From: Betaproteobacteria bacterium RIFCSPLOWO2_02_FULL_65_20
Lineage (GTDB): Bacteria; Pseudomonadota; Gammaproteobacteria; Burkholderiales; SG8-39
Length of the DNA stretch: 33,772 nt
Direction: 5' to 3'
Assembly (NCBI GenBank): GCA_001770425.1
Contig: MEQZ01000151.1
Location: 1 to 33,772, forward strand
Shown: positions 21,282-30,173 of the stretch, one piece after another
Numbering within the stretch: position 1 is the first letter of the stretch
Layout: the number at the start of each line of letters is the position of its first letter
Notes under the pieces: generated by a model
Databases searched by the model: none
What the model was told of the DNA's origin: nothing
What the model saw: the letters and a program-made list of their open reading frames with translations, nothing else
Translations under genes and position numbers: made by a program

Positions 21282-22192
21282 TTGACGACTCCGAGCAGGC
21301 GGCCGATGAGGTCATCGAAAAAGCCGTACAGGTCTTTCGCCTTGTCTGTTCCGCCGACGCTATACGGCAGCATCACCGCGGGGATCTTCGTGCGCTCGGA
21401 GAGGAATGCGGCGGCCTTGGGATCGTTGTAGGTGGAATAGACGATCGCCTTCGCGGGCTGACGCCGCATCGCCTCGACCAGCCCGGCAAGGTGCGAGGGC
21501 GTCGGGGGAATGCCGGGGATCGGCTCGAGCGTTCCGACTTCCTTCAAGCCGAGCCAGGCCACGAGATACACGAAGGCCCTGTGGTGCTCAACGATCGGCA
21601 TGCCCTTGAGCGGCGCTGCCTGGCGCTCCCACTTCTCGATCGCGGACCGCCAGCGCTCGAGGAATGACTTGCCGCGCGCGCGATACGCGTCGGCATTCTC
21701 CGGGTCGATCTGAGCGAGGCGCTGCGTGAGCGCTTCGGCCACCTTCGCGATATTGCGCGGGTCGGTGTGTATGTGCGGATTTCCGGCCGGATGAATGTCC
21801 CCGAGCGAGCGATCGACGACGCTCGGCACCTCCAGCTTGGCGACGAACCGGGACGCTTCGAAATATCCCGGACTTCCGGGCTGGATCCTGCCGTTCCCCG
21901 ATTGCGTGAGCAACAGCGGCAGCCAGCCGATCTCCATCTGGGAACCGGTGCAGATCAACAGATCCGCGGACCGCACGCGCGCGATCAGGCTGGGCCGCGC
22001 CTCGATCCGGTCCGCATCCTGCATCGCGGTCGTCGCCGAGTACACCGACACGCGGTCCCCGGCGAGCTCTTGCGCGAGCGCCGCCCACTCCGGCTCGCAG
22101 GCGAACACCCTGAGCGCGGCCGACACCGGCCACGAGAGCATCGAGAACGCCAGAACGAGGAGAAGCTTGATGATTGTCTTCATTGTCGGCAC
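21278..22192 (-). CDS. znuA: Zinc ABC transporter substrate-binding protein (ZnuA/TroA-like)
   Basis: Signal peptide; RVFACEPEWAALAQELAGDRVSVYSATTAM...; AGNPHIHTDPRNI; PIVEHHRAFVYLVAWLGL. Confidence 0.87.
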   Translation of the reverse strand: MPTMKTIIKLLLVLAFSMLSWPVSAALRVFACEPEWAALAQELAGDRVSVYSATTAMQDADRIEARPSLIARVRSADLLICTGSQMEIGWLPLLLTQSGNGRIQPGSPGYFEASRFVAKLEVPSVVDRSLGDIHPAGNPHIHTDPRNIAKVAEALTQRLAQIDPENADAYRARGKSFLERWRSAIEKWERQAAPLKGMPIVEHHRAFVYLVAWLGLKEVGTLEPIPGIPPTPSHLAGLVEAMRRQPAKAIVYSTYNDPKAAAFLSERTKIPAVMLPYSVGGTDKAKDLYGFFDDLIGRLLGVVK

Positions 22193-22193
22193 C

Positions 22194-23621
22194 TCAGAAT
22201 TTGTCGGCGCCGTGCGCGCCCAGGCTCATGATGTACTGGAGCAGCACCTGATTGTCGGTGGCACCCAGCCGCGATTTGTCGCGCGCGAACTGCAACCGGA
22301 TGCGGCTGAACTCGCTCGGGCTCCAGTCGGCCATCACGGTGTGGCGGGTCGGGTTGTACGCGCTCAGAATCGGGAAGTCCGCGGCGGCGAGCGCGCCCGA
22401 GGCGACCAGGCCGAGTTCGGTCGTGCCGGCGTTCAGCCGGTCGTAGCGGTAGCCGGCGCGCCACCTGCGGACAAACTGGTACACGCCCTGCAGGTACCAC
22501 CCCGACTGCCGCGAGGCGAACGCGCCGGTCTGGGTCCCGAGCGATTGCGCGAGGGTGTCGTAGGTCAGATCGCCGTCCTCCCTGCGCCTGAAGTACTCGC
22601 CCTGCAGCTTGAAATTGGTGGTGGTCGGGTTCCGGTTCGGCGCCCATTTCAGGATCCCGTCGAGCGCCCAGAGCCGGCTCCTGCCGTTATAGCTGTTGGT
22701 CACATTCGTGCCGGTGGAGTCAGGATCGTCGAAGCGGCGGTTCCGGGGCGAGGTGCTGAGATACGAAATTCCGGCCTGCCATGCGGTGCCGGTCCCGATG
22801 TCCCCACCGATATGCGCGAACAGGACGCCGGACCCGAAACCGTTCTTGTTGCGCCCCCCGTCCGGGCCGCCGGGAAACTTGCGGCCCCGGCCCAACTCGA
22901 GTCCGACGTCGACATACAGGTCGGTCGGCGCGATCCACCTGAACTGCACGCCGTCTTCGGCGAGCCGATCGCCGAGGAAGACCTTGTTGGCGAGCGGCGC
23001 GTCGGCGAAATTCCAGGCGTGCGCGTGCATCTGGTTCAGGTAGCCCACCCCGGAAAAAAAGCGCCCCGCCTTGATCGTGAACCCGTTGGAAAGGGAAAGC
23101 GTCTGAATATAGCCCTCCTCGATCTCGGCGCCGTTAGTGTCCGGCGATACCGACGCGATCAGCGTTCCCCGGAAATACGGGTCGATGTTGGCGGCGAATA
23201 CGAGCTCCGACTCTCCCAGGCTGAGGCCGCGCGCCGGTGGACCGATTTCGCCCATCGTCGGAACGAAGCCGTCGATCCTGAAACCGCGCGGGTCCCGCGA
23301 AAGATTCGCATAGACGCTGTTCAGGACGAGCGACACGCCGGGATTCAGGGCATTCTCGGCCACCGGGCGGCTGCTCGCCTGGACCGCGGCCTGGACCGCT
23401 GTCTCTTGCGCCTTGCCCGCGGCCGCTTCGGCCTTGCCGGCCGCCTGCTCGGCCTGCTGCAGCCGCCGCTCCAGCGCTTCAATGCGCTTCTCGTATTCCA
23501 GCTTCATCTGTCGCACCTGCTCGCGCAGATCCTTCAGTTCCTGGTCGCTCACCGCGAAGGCGGAATTCGACAGGCCCAGCGCCGCCGCAACGGCGAACGC
23601 CATGAGTCGGGGTCGGTTCAT
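22194..23621 (-). CDS. Outer-membrane beta-barrel protein with N-terminal coiled coil
   Basis: Signal peptide MNRPRLMAFAVAAALGLSNSAFA, coiled coil DQELKDLREQVRQMKLEYEKRIEALERRLQQAEQAAGKAEAA, alternating beta strands, C-terminal Phe. Confidence 0.82.
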   Translation of the reverse strand: MNRPRLMAFAVAAALGLSNSAFAVSDQELKDLREQVRQMKLEYEKRIEALERRLQQAEQAAGKAEAAAGKAQETAVQAAVQASSRPVAENALNPGVSLVLNSVYANLSRDPRGFRIDGFVPTMGEIGPPARGLSLGESELVFAANIDPYFRGTLIASVSPDTNGAEIEEGYIQTLSLSNGFTIKAGRFFSGVGYLNQMHAHAWNFADAPLANKVFLGDRLAEDGVQFRWIAPTDLYVDVGLELGRGRKFPGGPDGGRNKNGFGSGVLFAHIGGDIGTGTAWQAGISYLSTSPRNRRFDDPDSTGTNVTNSYNGRSRLWALDGILKWAPNRNPTTTNFKLQGEYFRRREDGDLTYDTLAQSLGTQTGAFASRQSGWYLQGVYQFVRRWRAGYRYDRLNAGTTELGLVASGALAAADFPILSAYNPTRHTVMADWSPSEFSRIRLQFARDKSRLGATDNQVLLQYIMSLGAHGADKF

Positions 23622-23706
23622 TCGATCTCTCCTTGACTTGCACTCGCGGACCGAACATCGCCCGCACAGCCGTCGCCGCTCGAGGCGGCTCGTTGCGATT
23701 GCTGCG

Positions 23707-24021
23707 CTAGGACAGAACGGGCGGCGCGCGCGAATCGAACGCGATCCGCGGGGAGAACGGCAGGGGCAGGGTGAAAGGAGCGGGGGCCAGAAACGCCACA
23801 TGGTGCAGGTCGAGAGTGGGAGCGAGGCCGCTCAGCGCGCTGTCCATCGCGTGAAATGCAAGGCATTGTGCGGCCGGATGACCGGCGCGGCATGGGCCCT
23901 TTTCCGCGCCCTCTGCGCAGGCGAGGTCCTGCCCGAGGTGCGAAAGCGCGTGGGACTGCGCCGCCTGCTGACATAACAGCAGAACCAGAACTATCAGCAG
24001 GTGGCCTAGGGTGCGCAGCAT
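23707..24021 (-). CDS. Small secreted or membrane-anchored His/Cys-containing protein of unknown function
   Basis: 104 aa; hydrophobic N-terminus MLRTLGHLLIVLVLLLCQQAAQSHALSHLGQDLACAEGAEKGPCRAGHPAAQCLAFHAMD...; fits between dksA-like and porin genes, same strand. Confidence 0.6.
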   Translation of the reverse strand: MLRTLGHLLIVLVLLLCQQAAQSHALSHLGQDLACAEGAEKGPCRAGHPAAQCLAFHAMDSALSGLAPTLDLHHVAFLAPAPFTLPLPFSPRIAFDSRAPPVLS

Positions 24022-24087
24022 CGAGTTCGGCGTGACTCGCGGGTGGCGGATTTCGATCGGGATCTGCGCCGCAGGCGCTGTGTTGGA

Positions 24088-24762
24088 CTAGTTGCCGTAG
24101 AGCTTCTGCTTCAGTTCGCGGCGCGCCTGCGCCTCGATGGTGAGCGTGGCCGTAGGACGCGCCAGCAGCCGCGGGATGCCGATCGCCTCGCCCGTCTCCT
24201 CGCAATAACCGTAGCTGCCGTCATCGATGCGACGCAGGCTCTGTTCGATTTTCTTGAGCAGCTTTCGCTCCCGGTCGCGGGCGCGCAGCTCGAGCGCATA
24301 TTCCTCCTCGATCGTGGCCTGGTCGGTCGGATCGGGCTCGATGTCGTGCTCGCGCAGGTGCTCGGAGGTGAGGTCCGCCTTCTCCAGCAGTTCGCGCTGC
24401 ATCGCCAGCAGCCGTTCGCGGAAGAACGCACATTGGCTGCTGTTCATGTACTGGGACGTCGGCGCCCGCAGGAGTTCGGACTCGGTCATGCCTGCGTAGC
24501 GCTCCTCGGATTTCGGCGCCGTGGATTTCGGCGCAGATTTCGCGACCGGCTTCGTCGCAGCGTGCTTCGACACCGGCTTCGGCGCGGGTTTCGACGAACG
24601 GACTGCGGCTTTGGCCAATTTCGCCACCGGCTTGTTGTTCCTGGCCGGCTTGCGCGCCTTGGGCGCAGCGGTCCTGGTGGCAGCCTTCTTCGCCTTTGCC
24701 GAGGTCGCCGCCTTCACCGCTTTGACGACGGGTTTCTTCTTTACTGCGGTTGCACGAGACAT
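24088..24762 (-). CDS. dksA: DksA-like RNA polymerase-binding factor with Lys/Ala-rich N-terminal extension
   Basis: Core SSQCAFFRERLLAMQRELLEKAD...DPTDQATIEEEYALELRARDRERKLLKKIEQSLRRIDDGSYGYCEETGEAIGIPRLLARPTATLTIEAQARRELKQK. Confidence 0.92.
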   Translation of the reverse strand: MSRATAVKKKPVVKAVKAATSAKAKKAATRTAAPKARKPARNNKPVAKLAKAAVRSSKPAPKPVSKHAATKPVAKSAPKSTAPKSEERYAGMTESELLRAPTSQYMNSSQCAFFRERLLAMQRELLEKADLTSEHLREHDIEPDPTDQATIEEEYALELRARDRERKLLKKIEQSLRRIDDGSYGYCEETGEAIGIPRLLARPTATLTIEAQARRELKQKLYGN

Positions 24763-25748
24763 TGCTCAAGCCCCTTGATAAATATGTCCTCCGGCAGATT
24801 GCGCCCGATGAAAACGAGCGTGCTTTGCCGACTCTCTTCCTGGCCCCAGGCTTTGCCCAGATCGCCGCCCATCAGCATGTGTACACCCTGAAACACCACC
24901 CGGTGCGCATTATCTTTCAGATATACCACACCTTTGTAGCGCAGCATATCCTTCCCGTAGACCTGGATCAGCCCGGACAGAAACTCCTCCAGGCGCACGC
25001 CTTCGAACGGCCGTTCGGAGCGGAACACGAAGGAACTCACCTCCTCGGCGTGCTCGTGCTCGCCCTCCTCAAGGAATTCCGGATCGATCTCGAGGACGGC
25101 AGTCAGGTTGAACCCCCGGATGTCCAGGATCTCCCCGATCGGCGTCTGGCCGAAATGCACCTTTCGGATCGGCGCGCGCGGGTTGATGTGCACCAGGCGC
25201 CTGCGCAGGCGCTCGGCGTCATCCTCGGTGACGAGATCGGTCTTCGATAGAAGGATGCGATCGGCGAACCCCACCTGATCCTGTGCCTCGCGGAATTCGT
25301 CCAGCTGCCGTTCGCCATGCATGGCGTCGACCAGCGTAATCACGCTGTCGAGCAGGTAATAATTGCCGATGGCCTGGTCCAGAAAAAAGGTCTGCGCCAC
25401 CGGACCCGGGTCGGCCATCCCCGTGGTCTCGATGATGACGCGGTCGAACCCGATCGCGCCGGCGTCGCGCCGGTCCTTCAGATCGCCGAGGATGCGCATC
25501 AGGTCGCCGCGGATCGTGCAACAGACGCAGCCGTTGTTCATCTCGATGATCTGCTCTTCACCGCCCCGGACCAGAATTTCGTTGTCCACGCCCGCCTCGC
25601 CGAACTCGTTCTCGATCACCGCGATCCGGTGGCCGTGCTGCTCGTTCAGGATGCGGTTCAGGAGCGTGGTCTTGCCGCTGCCCAGGAAACCGGTCAGGAT
25701 CGTGACCGGTACCATGTTGCTTTCGGCCGCCCCGTTCTCGGCCGTCAT
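24741..25748 (-). CDS. CobW/COG0523-family GTP-binding metallochaperone
   Basis: VTILTGFLGSGKTTLLNRIL, NNGCVCCTIRGDL, EEGEHEHAEE His segment, SKTDL. Confidence 0.94.
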   Translation of the reverse strand: MTAENGAAESNMVPVTILTGFLGSGKTTLLNRILNEQHGHRIAVIENEFGEAGVDNEILVRGGEEQIIEMNNGCVCCTIRGDLMRILGDLKDRRDAGAIGFDRVIIETTGMADPGPVAQTFFLDQAIGNYYLLDSVITLVDAMHGERQLDEFREAQDQVGFADRILLSKTDLVTEDDAERLRRRLVHINPRAPIRKVHFGQTPIGEILDIRGFNLTAVLEIDPEFLEEGEHEHAEEVSSFVFRSERPFEGVRLEEFLSGLIQVYGKDMLRYKGVVYLKDNAHRVVFQGVHMLMGGDLGKAWGQEESRQSTLVFIGRNLPEDIFIKGLEQCLVQPQ

Positions 25749-25886
25749 GAGTGATCGTTCCCATGCGTGGCGCAGGCCGGACGCGCCCGGCAAACCACCG
25801 GGACCGCGACTGACATAGCGATGTCCAGCCTGTTCCACCACGACTTGCTCTTGATCATGTTCGAGCCAATCAGTATGCAACCAATC

Positions 25887-26315
25887 CTAAACCGTGCACT
25901 CGGCGCATAGGCCGGTGACCGTCAATTCCGTCCGCTCCGGGCGGCATCCAGCCGGAAGCCGCAGCGGAACGCTGTGCGCCGACAACTCGTCCAGGCACAG
26001 TATTTTGCCGCAACGGTTGCATTGGAAATGCCCGTGCGTCTCGTGCGCCTCGCCCGTCGCCGAAAAACGCCAGACGCGGTCGCGTCCGGCAATCCGGTGC
26101 GCGAGGCCCTGCTCCACCAGCCAGTCCAGCACCCGGTAAAGGGTCACCCGGTCGAGCCGTGCCGCGCCCAGCATGTCTTCGATGTCGCGGTGCGAAAGCA
26201 CCCGCTGGGTGCCAAGCATCGCCGCCAGGACCTGCACCCGCGGGGCTGTCATGCGTGCGCCGGTCCCCCGGATTTTATCGCGGGCGAGGTCGAGCGCATG
26301 CCCCTGCATGGTCAT
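25887..26315 (-). CDS. zur: Fur-family transcriptional regulator, probably Zur
   Basis: RMTAPRVQVLAAMLGTQRVLSHRDIEDML...LDRVTLYRVLDWLVEQGLAHRI...HFQCNRCGKILCLDE...CAEC; Zur assignment comes from the znu/CobW neighbourhood. Confidence 0.85.
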   Translation of the reverse strand: MTMQGHALDLARDKIRGTGARMTAPRVQVLAAMLGTQRVLSHRDIEDMLGAARLDRVTLYRVLDWLVEQGLAHRIAGRDRVWRFSATGEAHETHGHFQCNRCGKILCLDELSAHSVPLRLPAGCRPERTELTVTGLCAECTV

Positions 26316-26337
26316 GTGGGCATACTACTGCCCCTTG

Positions 26338-26351
26338 GTTGTATATGCAAC
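26338..26351. promoter_or_regulatory. Near-perfect palindrome upstream of zur (candidate Zur operator)
   Basis: GTTGTATATGCAAC, one mismatched pair, 23 bp upstream of the zur start; overlaps a second inverted repeat GCAAC-ACA-GTTGC. Confidence 0.4.
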
Positions 26352-26444
26352 ACAGTTGCGATTCCGTCCGATCTCCGCAATGTAAACCCCACCTGGGCCA
26401 TACCCGTCGACGTTTGACTGACAACAGACCAGCGGCTGTCGCCT

Positions 26445-27638
26445 TCAGTTCCGGCGCAGCAACAACCCCTTGAGGTACTCCCCTTCCGGAAACTCCAGCA
26501 GCACGGCGTGGTCGGGCGACGCGTGAAACCGATCGAGGATTGTGGCCGAAGCACCGGCGTCGGCGGTGGCCCCCGCGACGATTTTCTGGAACAGATCCGC
26601 GGACACCCCGCCCGAGCAGGAGAACGTGGCGAGCATCCCGCCCGGGCGCAGCAGCTTCAGCGCGTTGAGGTTGATGTCCTTGTAGGCGCGCGCGGCCGCC
26701 GGGGCGTGTCGCTCGGTGGGCGCGAACTTCGGCGGGTCGAGTACGATGAGGTCGAAGCTGCGGCCCTGCGATCGCGCGTCGCGCAGGTAACGGAATATGT
26801 CGGCCTCGATCCATTCGGCGCGCGGCGCATCGAAACCGTTTGCCTGGGCATTGCGGCGCGCGAGTTCGAGCGCGGGGCCTGAACTGTCGACCGATACGGC
26901 CGACAGCGCCCCGCCGGCAAGGGCGGCAATCGAGAAACCACCCGTGTAGCAGAAGCAGTTGAGCACCTCGCGCCCTGAAGCGAGCTCGCGGATTCGGTTG
27001 CGATTGTCGCGCTGGTCGAGATAGAAACCCGTCTTCTGCCCGCCGATGACGTCCACCGCATAGCACAGGCCGTGCTCGACGATTTCCAGTGGCACCGCGG
27101 GCGCATCGCCCCGCATGGCGCCAGTGCGCGCGGGCAGGCCCTCAAGTTCGCGCACGTCGGCGTCGGAACGCTCGTAGATGCGCGCGCAGCCGGTCTGCTC
27201 GATCAGTGCATCCGCGAGCACGTCGCGCCAGCGCTCGATTCCTGCCGACAGGACCTGCATCACCAGCGTGTCGGCATAACGGTCCACGATGAGGCCCGGC
27301 AGGCCGTCGGCCTCGCCATGCACCAGGCGAAGCGCGTTATCCCGGCCGCTCCCGTCCCGCGGCCCCAGTGCGCGCCGCAGCGCGAGCGAGCGCCCGATGC
27401 GGCCGCGCAGCCACCCGGCATCCGGCTTATCCGGCTCCTCGAAACTCCAGACGCGCGCGCGGATCTGCGACTGGGAGCTCCAGGCAGCCCAGGCGAGAAA
27501 GCGGCCGTCGGATGCGCGCACTTCGACCGTTTCGCCGCTGGCGGGCGAGCCGCTGACTTTGTCGATTGCGCCTGAGTAGACCCAGGGATGACGGCGCAGT
27601 AGCGACCTCTCCCTGCCGGGCTTGAGACGTACTTTCAC
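26445..27638 (-). CDS. rlmI: Class I SAM-dependent rRNA methyltransferase (RlmI-type)
   Basis: VKVRLKPGRERSLLRRHPWVYSGAIDKVSGSPASGETVEV (PUA), VIGGQKTGFYLDQRDNR, LNCFCYTGGFSIAAL, VLDPPKFAP. Confidence 0.9.
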   Translation of the reverse strand: MKVRLKPGRERSLLRRHPWVYSGAIDKVSGSPASGETVEVRASDGRFLAWAAWSSQSQIRARVWSFEEPDKPDAGWLRGRIGRSLALRRALGPRDGSGRDNALRLVHGEADGLPGLIVDRYADTLVMQVLSAGIERWRDVLADALIEQTGCARIYERSDADVRELEGLPARTGAMRGDAPAVPLEIVEHGLCYAVDVIGGQKTGFYLDQRDNRNRIRELASGREVLNCFCYTGGFSIAALAGGALSAVSVDSSGPALELARRNAQANGFDAPRAEWIEADIFRYLRDARSQGRSFDLIVLDPPKFAPTERHAPAAARAYKDINLNALKLLRPGGMLATFSCSGGVSADLFQKIVAGATADAGASATILDRFHASPDHAVLLEFPEGEYLKGLLLRRN

Positions 27639-28591
27639 TTCTTCTTCGCACGCGGGTGGGCCGCGTCGTACGCTTTCGCCAGATACTGAAAGTCCAGGTG
27701 CGTGTAGACCTGCGTGGTGGAGATACTCGCGTGCCCGAGCATCTCCTGCACCGCCCGCAGATCGCCGGAGGACTGGAGCACGTGGGTGGCAAAGGAATGA
27801 CGCAACACGTGCGGGTGGACGTTCGACACCATGCCGCACTTGAGCGCCCAGCGCGCCAGCCGCATCTGAACCATGCGCGCCGAGATGCGCGTGCCGCGGC
27901 TGGAGACGAACAGCGCGCGCTGCCCGGGGGCGGCGAGTCCCCGCCGCAGTTCGAGCCAGAGGACGAGCGCTTGCGCGGCCTTCGCTCCGACCGGGACCAC
28001 GCGCTTCTTGCGGCCCTTGCCGGTGACGGTCACTTCGCCCCCGTTCCCATGCACGGCGGCCGCTGCCGCATCCAGATCGAGACTCACCAATTCGGCTAGC
28101 CGCAGACCCGAGGAATAGCAGAGTTCGAACATGGCCTTGTCGCGGACCTCCAGCGCACCCTCCGGCGCGGGGTCAAGGAGCTGCGATGCGGCATCCGGCG
28201 ACAGTGCTTTGGGCAATGCCTTCGCGCCCCTGGGCGCGCGCACGCCGGCACACGGATTGGCGGCGAATCCACGATGGCGCACGAGCCACGCATAGAGGCT
28301 GCGCCACGAAGAGAGCATACGCGCAAGGGTCTTGCCCGAAAGCCCGCGCGCATGCAACTGCGCAACCGCACGGCGCACCACGTGCGTCTGGATGCGCTCG
28401 AGCGGCAAGCCCGGCGTCAGACCGAACAGGCACTCGATGTCGCGGCAGTAGTTGCTGCTGGTGTGCGGGGACAGGCGCCGCTCGTGCTCGAGGTTGCGCC
28501 GGAACTCGGCGAGAACTGCCAGACGGGGGTCGTCGTCGCGCGCCTGCGACCCACTGGCGACCATGTCAAAGAAAGCGTGCGAGCGAGGCAC
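27635..28591 (-). CDS. xerC: Tyrosine recombinase XerC
   Basis: ELCYSSGLRLAELVSLDLD, VHPHVLRHSFATHVLQSSGDLRAVQEMLGHASISTTQVYTHLDFQYLAKAYDAAHPRA; between rlmI and DUF484 gene. Confidence 0.95.
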   Translation of the reverse strand: MPRSHAFFDMVASGSQARDDDPRLAVLAEFRRNLEHERRLSPHTSSNYCRDIECLFGLTPGLPLERIQTHVVRRAVAQLHARGLSGKTLARMLSSWRSLYAWLVRHRGFAANPCAGVRAPRGAKALPKALSPDAASQLLDPAPEGALEVRDKAMFELCYSSGLRLAELVSLDLDAAAAAVHGNGGEVTVTGKGRKKRVVPVGAKAAQALVLWLELRRGLAAPGQRALFVSSRGTRISARMVQMRLARWALKCGMVSNVHPHVLRHSFATHVLQSSGDLRAVQEMLGHASISTTQVYTHLDFQYLAKAYDAAHPRAKKK

Positions 28592-29222
28592 CCGCCAGCT
28601 CGCCCAGGCGCTGCAGATGCAGCGTGCCCATTTTCGAATGGAAGCGCATGGCGTCCTCGCTGCCGAGCGCGAGCATGCCGAAGCATGTCCCGTCCCGGAG
28701 CGGCATCAACGCCACGGAGCGGACATGGGAAGCCGCTTCACCGAACCATCCTGCCGCCTCGACGTTTCCGCTCGGGCCGCAGTAGGGTTCCGCCAGCGCG
28801 CCCGCGTATTGAATGAGTTCCGCGGATACGGCGCGGAACTCCGGCATTACCTCGGCGCGTTGCGCGGCGTCGCTGCCGCGCCATACGCGCAGCGCCACAT
28901 GCGGAACGACGAAGTCCTCGCGCAGGTTGTAGTACAGAGCCGACAGCAGCGCGGACAAATCACGGCAGGCGAGCAGCGCGAGCGCAAACCGGTGCATTTT
29001 TTCGCCTATGGCATCGTTTTCCTCGCCGAACTGGATCAACTCCGAGAGTTTGGCCTCCAGCACCCTGATCTTCTCGCGCAACGTGAGCACCTGGCGGTCG
29101 GAAAGCGCAATGGCACGCCCGCCATGCGGGCTGGAAACCGAAATCTGCGACAGCATTTCCGAGTATTGCTCGAAAAACTCCGGATTCTCGGTAAGGTAGC
29201 GCGCGACGTCTTCAGCTTTCAT
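28566..29222 (-). CDS. DUF484 family (GAF-like) protein
   Basis: [70 protein letters not shown]; classic dapF-DUF484-xerC order. Confidence 0.93.
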   Translation of the reverse strand: MKAEDVARYLTENPEFFEQYSEMLSQISVSSPHGGRAIALSDRQVLTLREKIRVLEAKLSELIQFGEENDAIGEKMHRFALALLACRDLSALLSALYYNLREDFVVPHVALRVWRGSDAAQRAEVMPEFRAVSAELIQYAGALAEPYCGPSGNVEAAGWFGEAASHVRSVALMPLRDGTCFGMLALGSEDAMRFHSKMGTLHLQRLGELAGASLARFL

Positions 29223-30063
29223 CAGTCTGGATTTCTCCCTCGAATACGGTGACAGCGGGGCCCGTCATCCACACCGCGCAGTTTAGATCATTCTCCGCGC
29301 CCTCCCAACGGATCGTCAATCGCCCTCCGCGCATGTCGACCGCGACGGTCGCATCGAGCAGGCCGCGACGGATGCCGGCGACCACGGCGGCGCAGGCCCC
29401 GGTGCCGCAGGCAAGGGTCTCCCCCGCGCCGCGCTCCCACACACGCAGCCGGATGCGGCCGCGGTCAATGACCTGCATGTAGCCGGCGTTGACGCGCTGC
29501 GGAAAACGCGGGTGACGCTCGATGAGGGGGCCCTGCGTGCTGACAGGCGCGGCATCGAGGTTGTCGACCACCTGCACCGCGTGCGGGTTGCCCATCGACA
29601 CTGCGGTGATCTGCACACTCGAGCCCCCGACCTCGAGGGACTGTACCGCCGCGGCCGAATCGCTTACGAACGGGATGCGCTTGGGCTCGAACAGCGGCGC
29701 GCCCATGTTGACCGTCACCGCGCCGTCCGGCTCCAGGCGCGGGGTGATCAGCCCGGCTTGGGTCTGGACGCAGATCTCGTCCTTCGCGCTCAGCCCCTTG
29801 TCGCGCACGAAGCGCACGAAGCAGCGCGCGCCGTTGCCGCACTGCTCGACCTCGCCGCCATCGGCGTTCCAGATGCGGTAGCGGAAATCCGCGCCCGCCG
29901 CCTGTGGCCGCTCGACCACCAGGATCTGGTCGCATCCGATGCCGAAATGGCGGTCGGCGATGCGCTTCGCAAACCCGGGCGTGAGCACCACCGTCTGGCC
30001 GATGCCATCGAGCACCACGAAGTCGTTGCCCGCGCCCTGCATCTTGGTGAACTTGAGCTTCAT
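29212..30063 (-). CDS. dapF: Diaminopimelate epimerase
   Basis: [51 protein letters not shown]. Confidence 0.97.
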   Translation of the reverse strand: MKLKFTKMQGAGNDFVVLDGIGQTVVLTPGFAKRIADRHFGIGCDQILVVERPQAAGADFRYRIWNADGGEVEQCGNGARCFVRFVRDKGLSAKDEICVQTQAGLITPRLEPDGAVTVNMGAPLFEPKRIPFVSDSAAAVQSLEVGGSSVQITAVSMGNPHAVQVVDNLDAAPVSTQGPLIERHPRFPQRVNAGYMQVIDRGRIRLRVWERGAGETLACGTGACAAVVAGIRRGLLDATVAVDMRGGRLTIRWEGAENDLNCAVWMTGPAVTVFEGEIQTDES

Positions 30064-30173
30064 TCCAGGCACCTGGTCCTGATCGGGATTGGCAAGAGGC
30101 ATTGGCAAATTGTACCCGCGCCGTTTCCTAAGCCGGCATAAGCATACAGGTCAGGTTGTTTGGCTTTTTCCCC

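Noticed and set aside
21795-23636. 613-aa plus-strand ORF antisense to znuA and the porin gene
   Set aside because: High-GC shadow ORF: Arg/Ala/Val/Gly-rich, no recognisable domain, and fully opposite two convincing genes.
25749-25880. N-terminal extension of the CobW protein (MHTDWLEHDQEQVVVEQAGH...)
   Set aside because: Begins at TTG, not ATG, and lies ahead of the conserved P-loop start; more likely untranslated leader, though not excluded.
27635-28591. XerC recombinase as a sign of an integrated mobile element
   Set aside because: Sits in the conserved dapF-DUF484-xerC housekeeping context, with no attachment sites or cargo.
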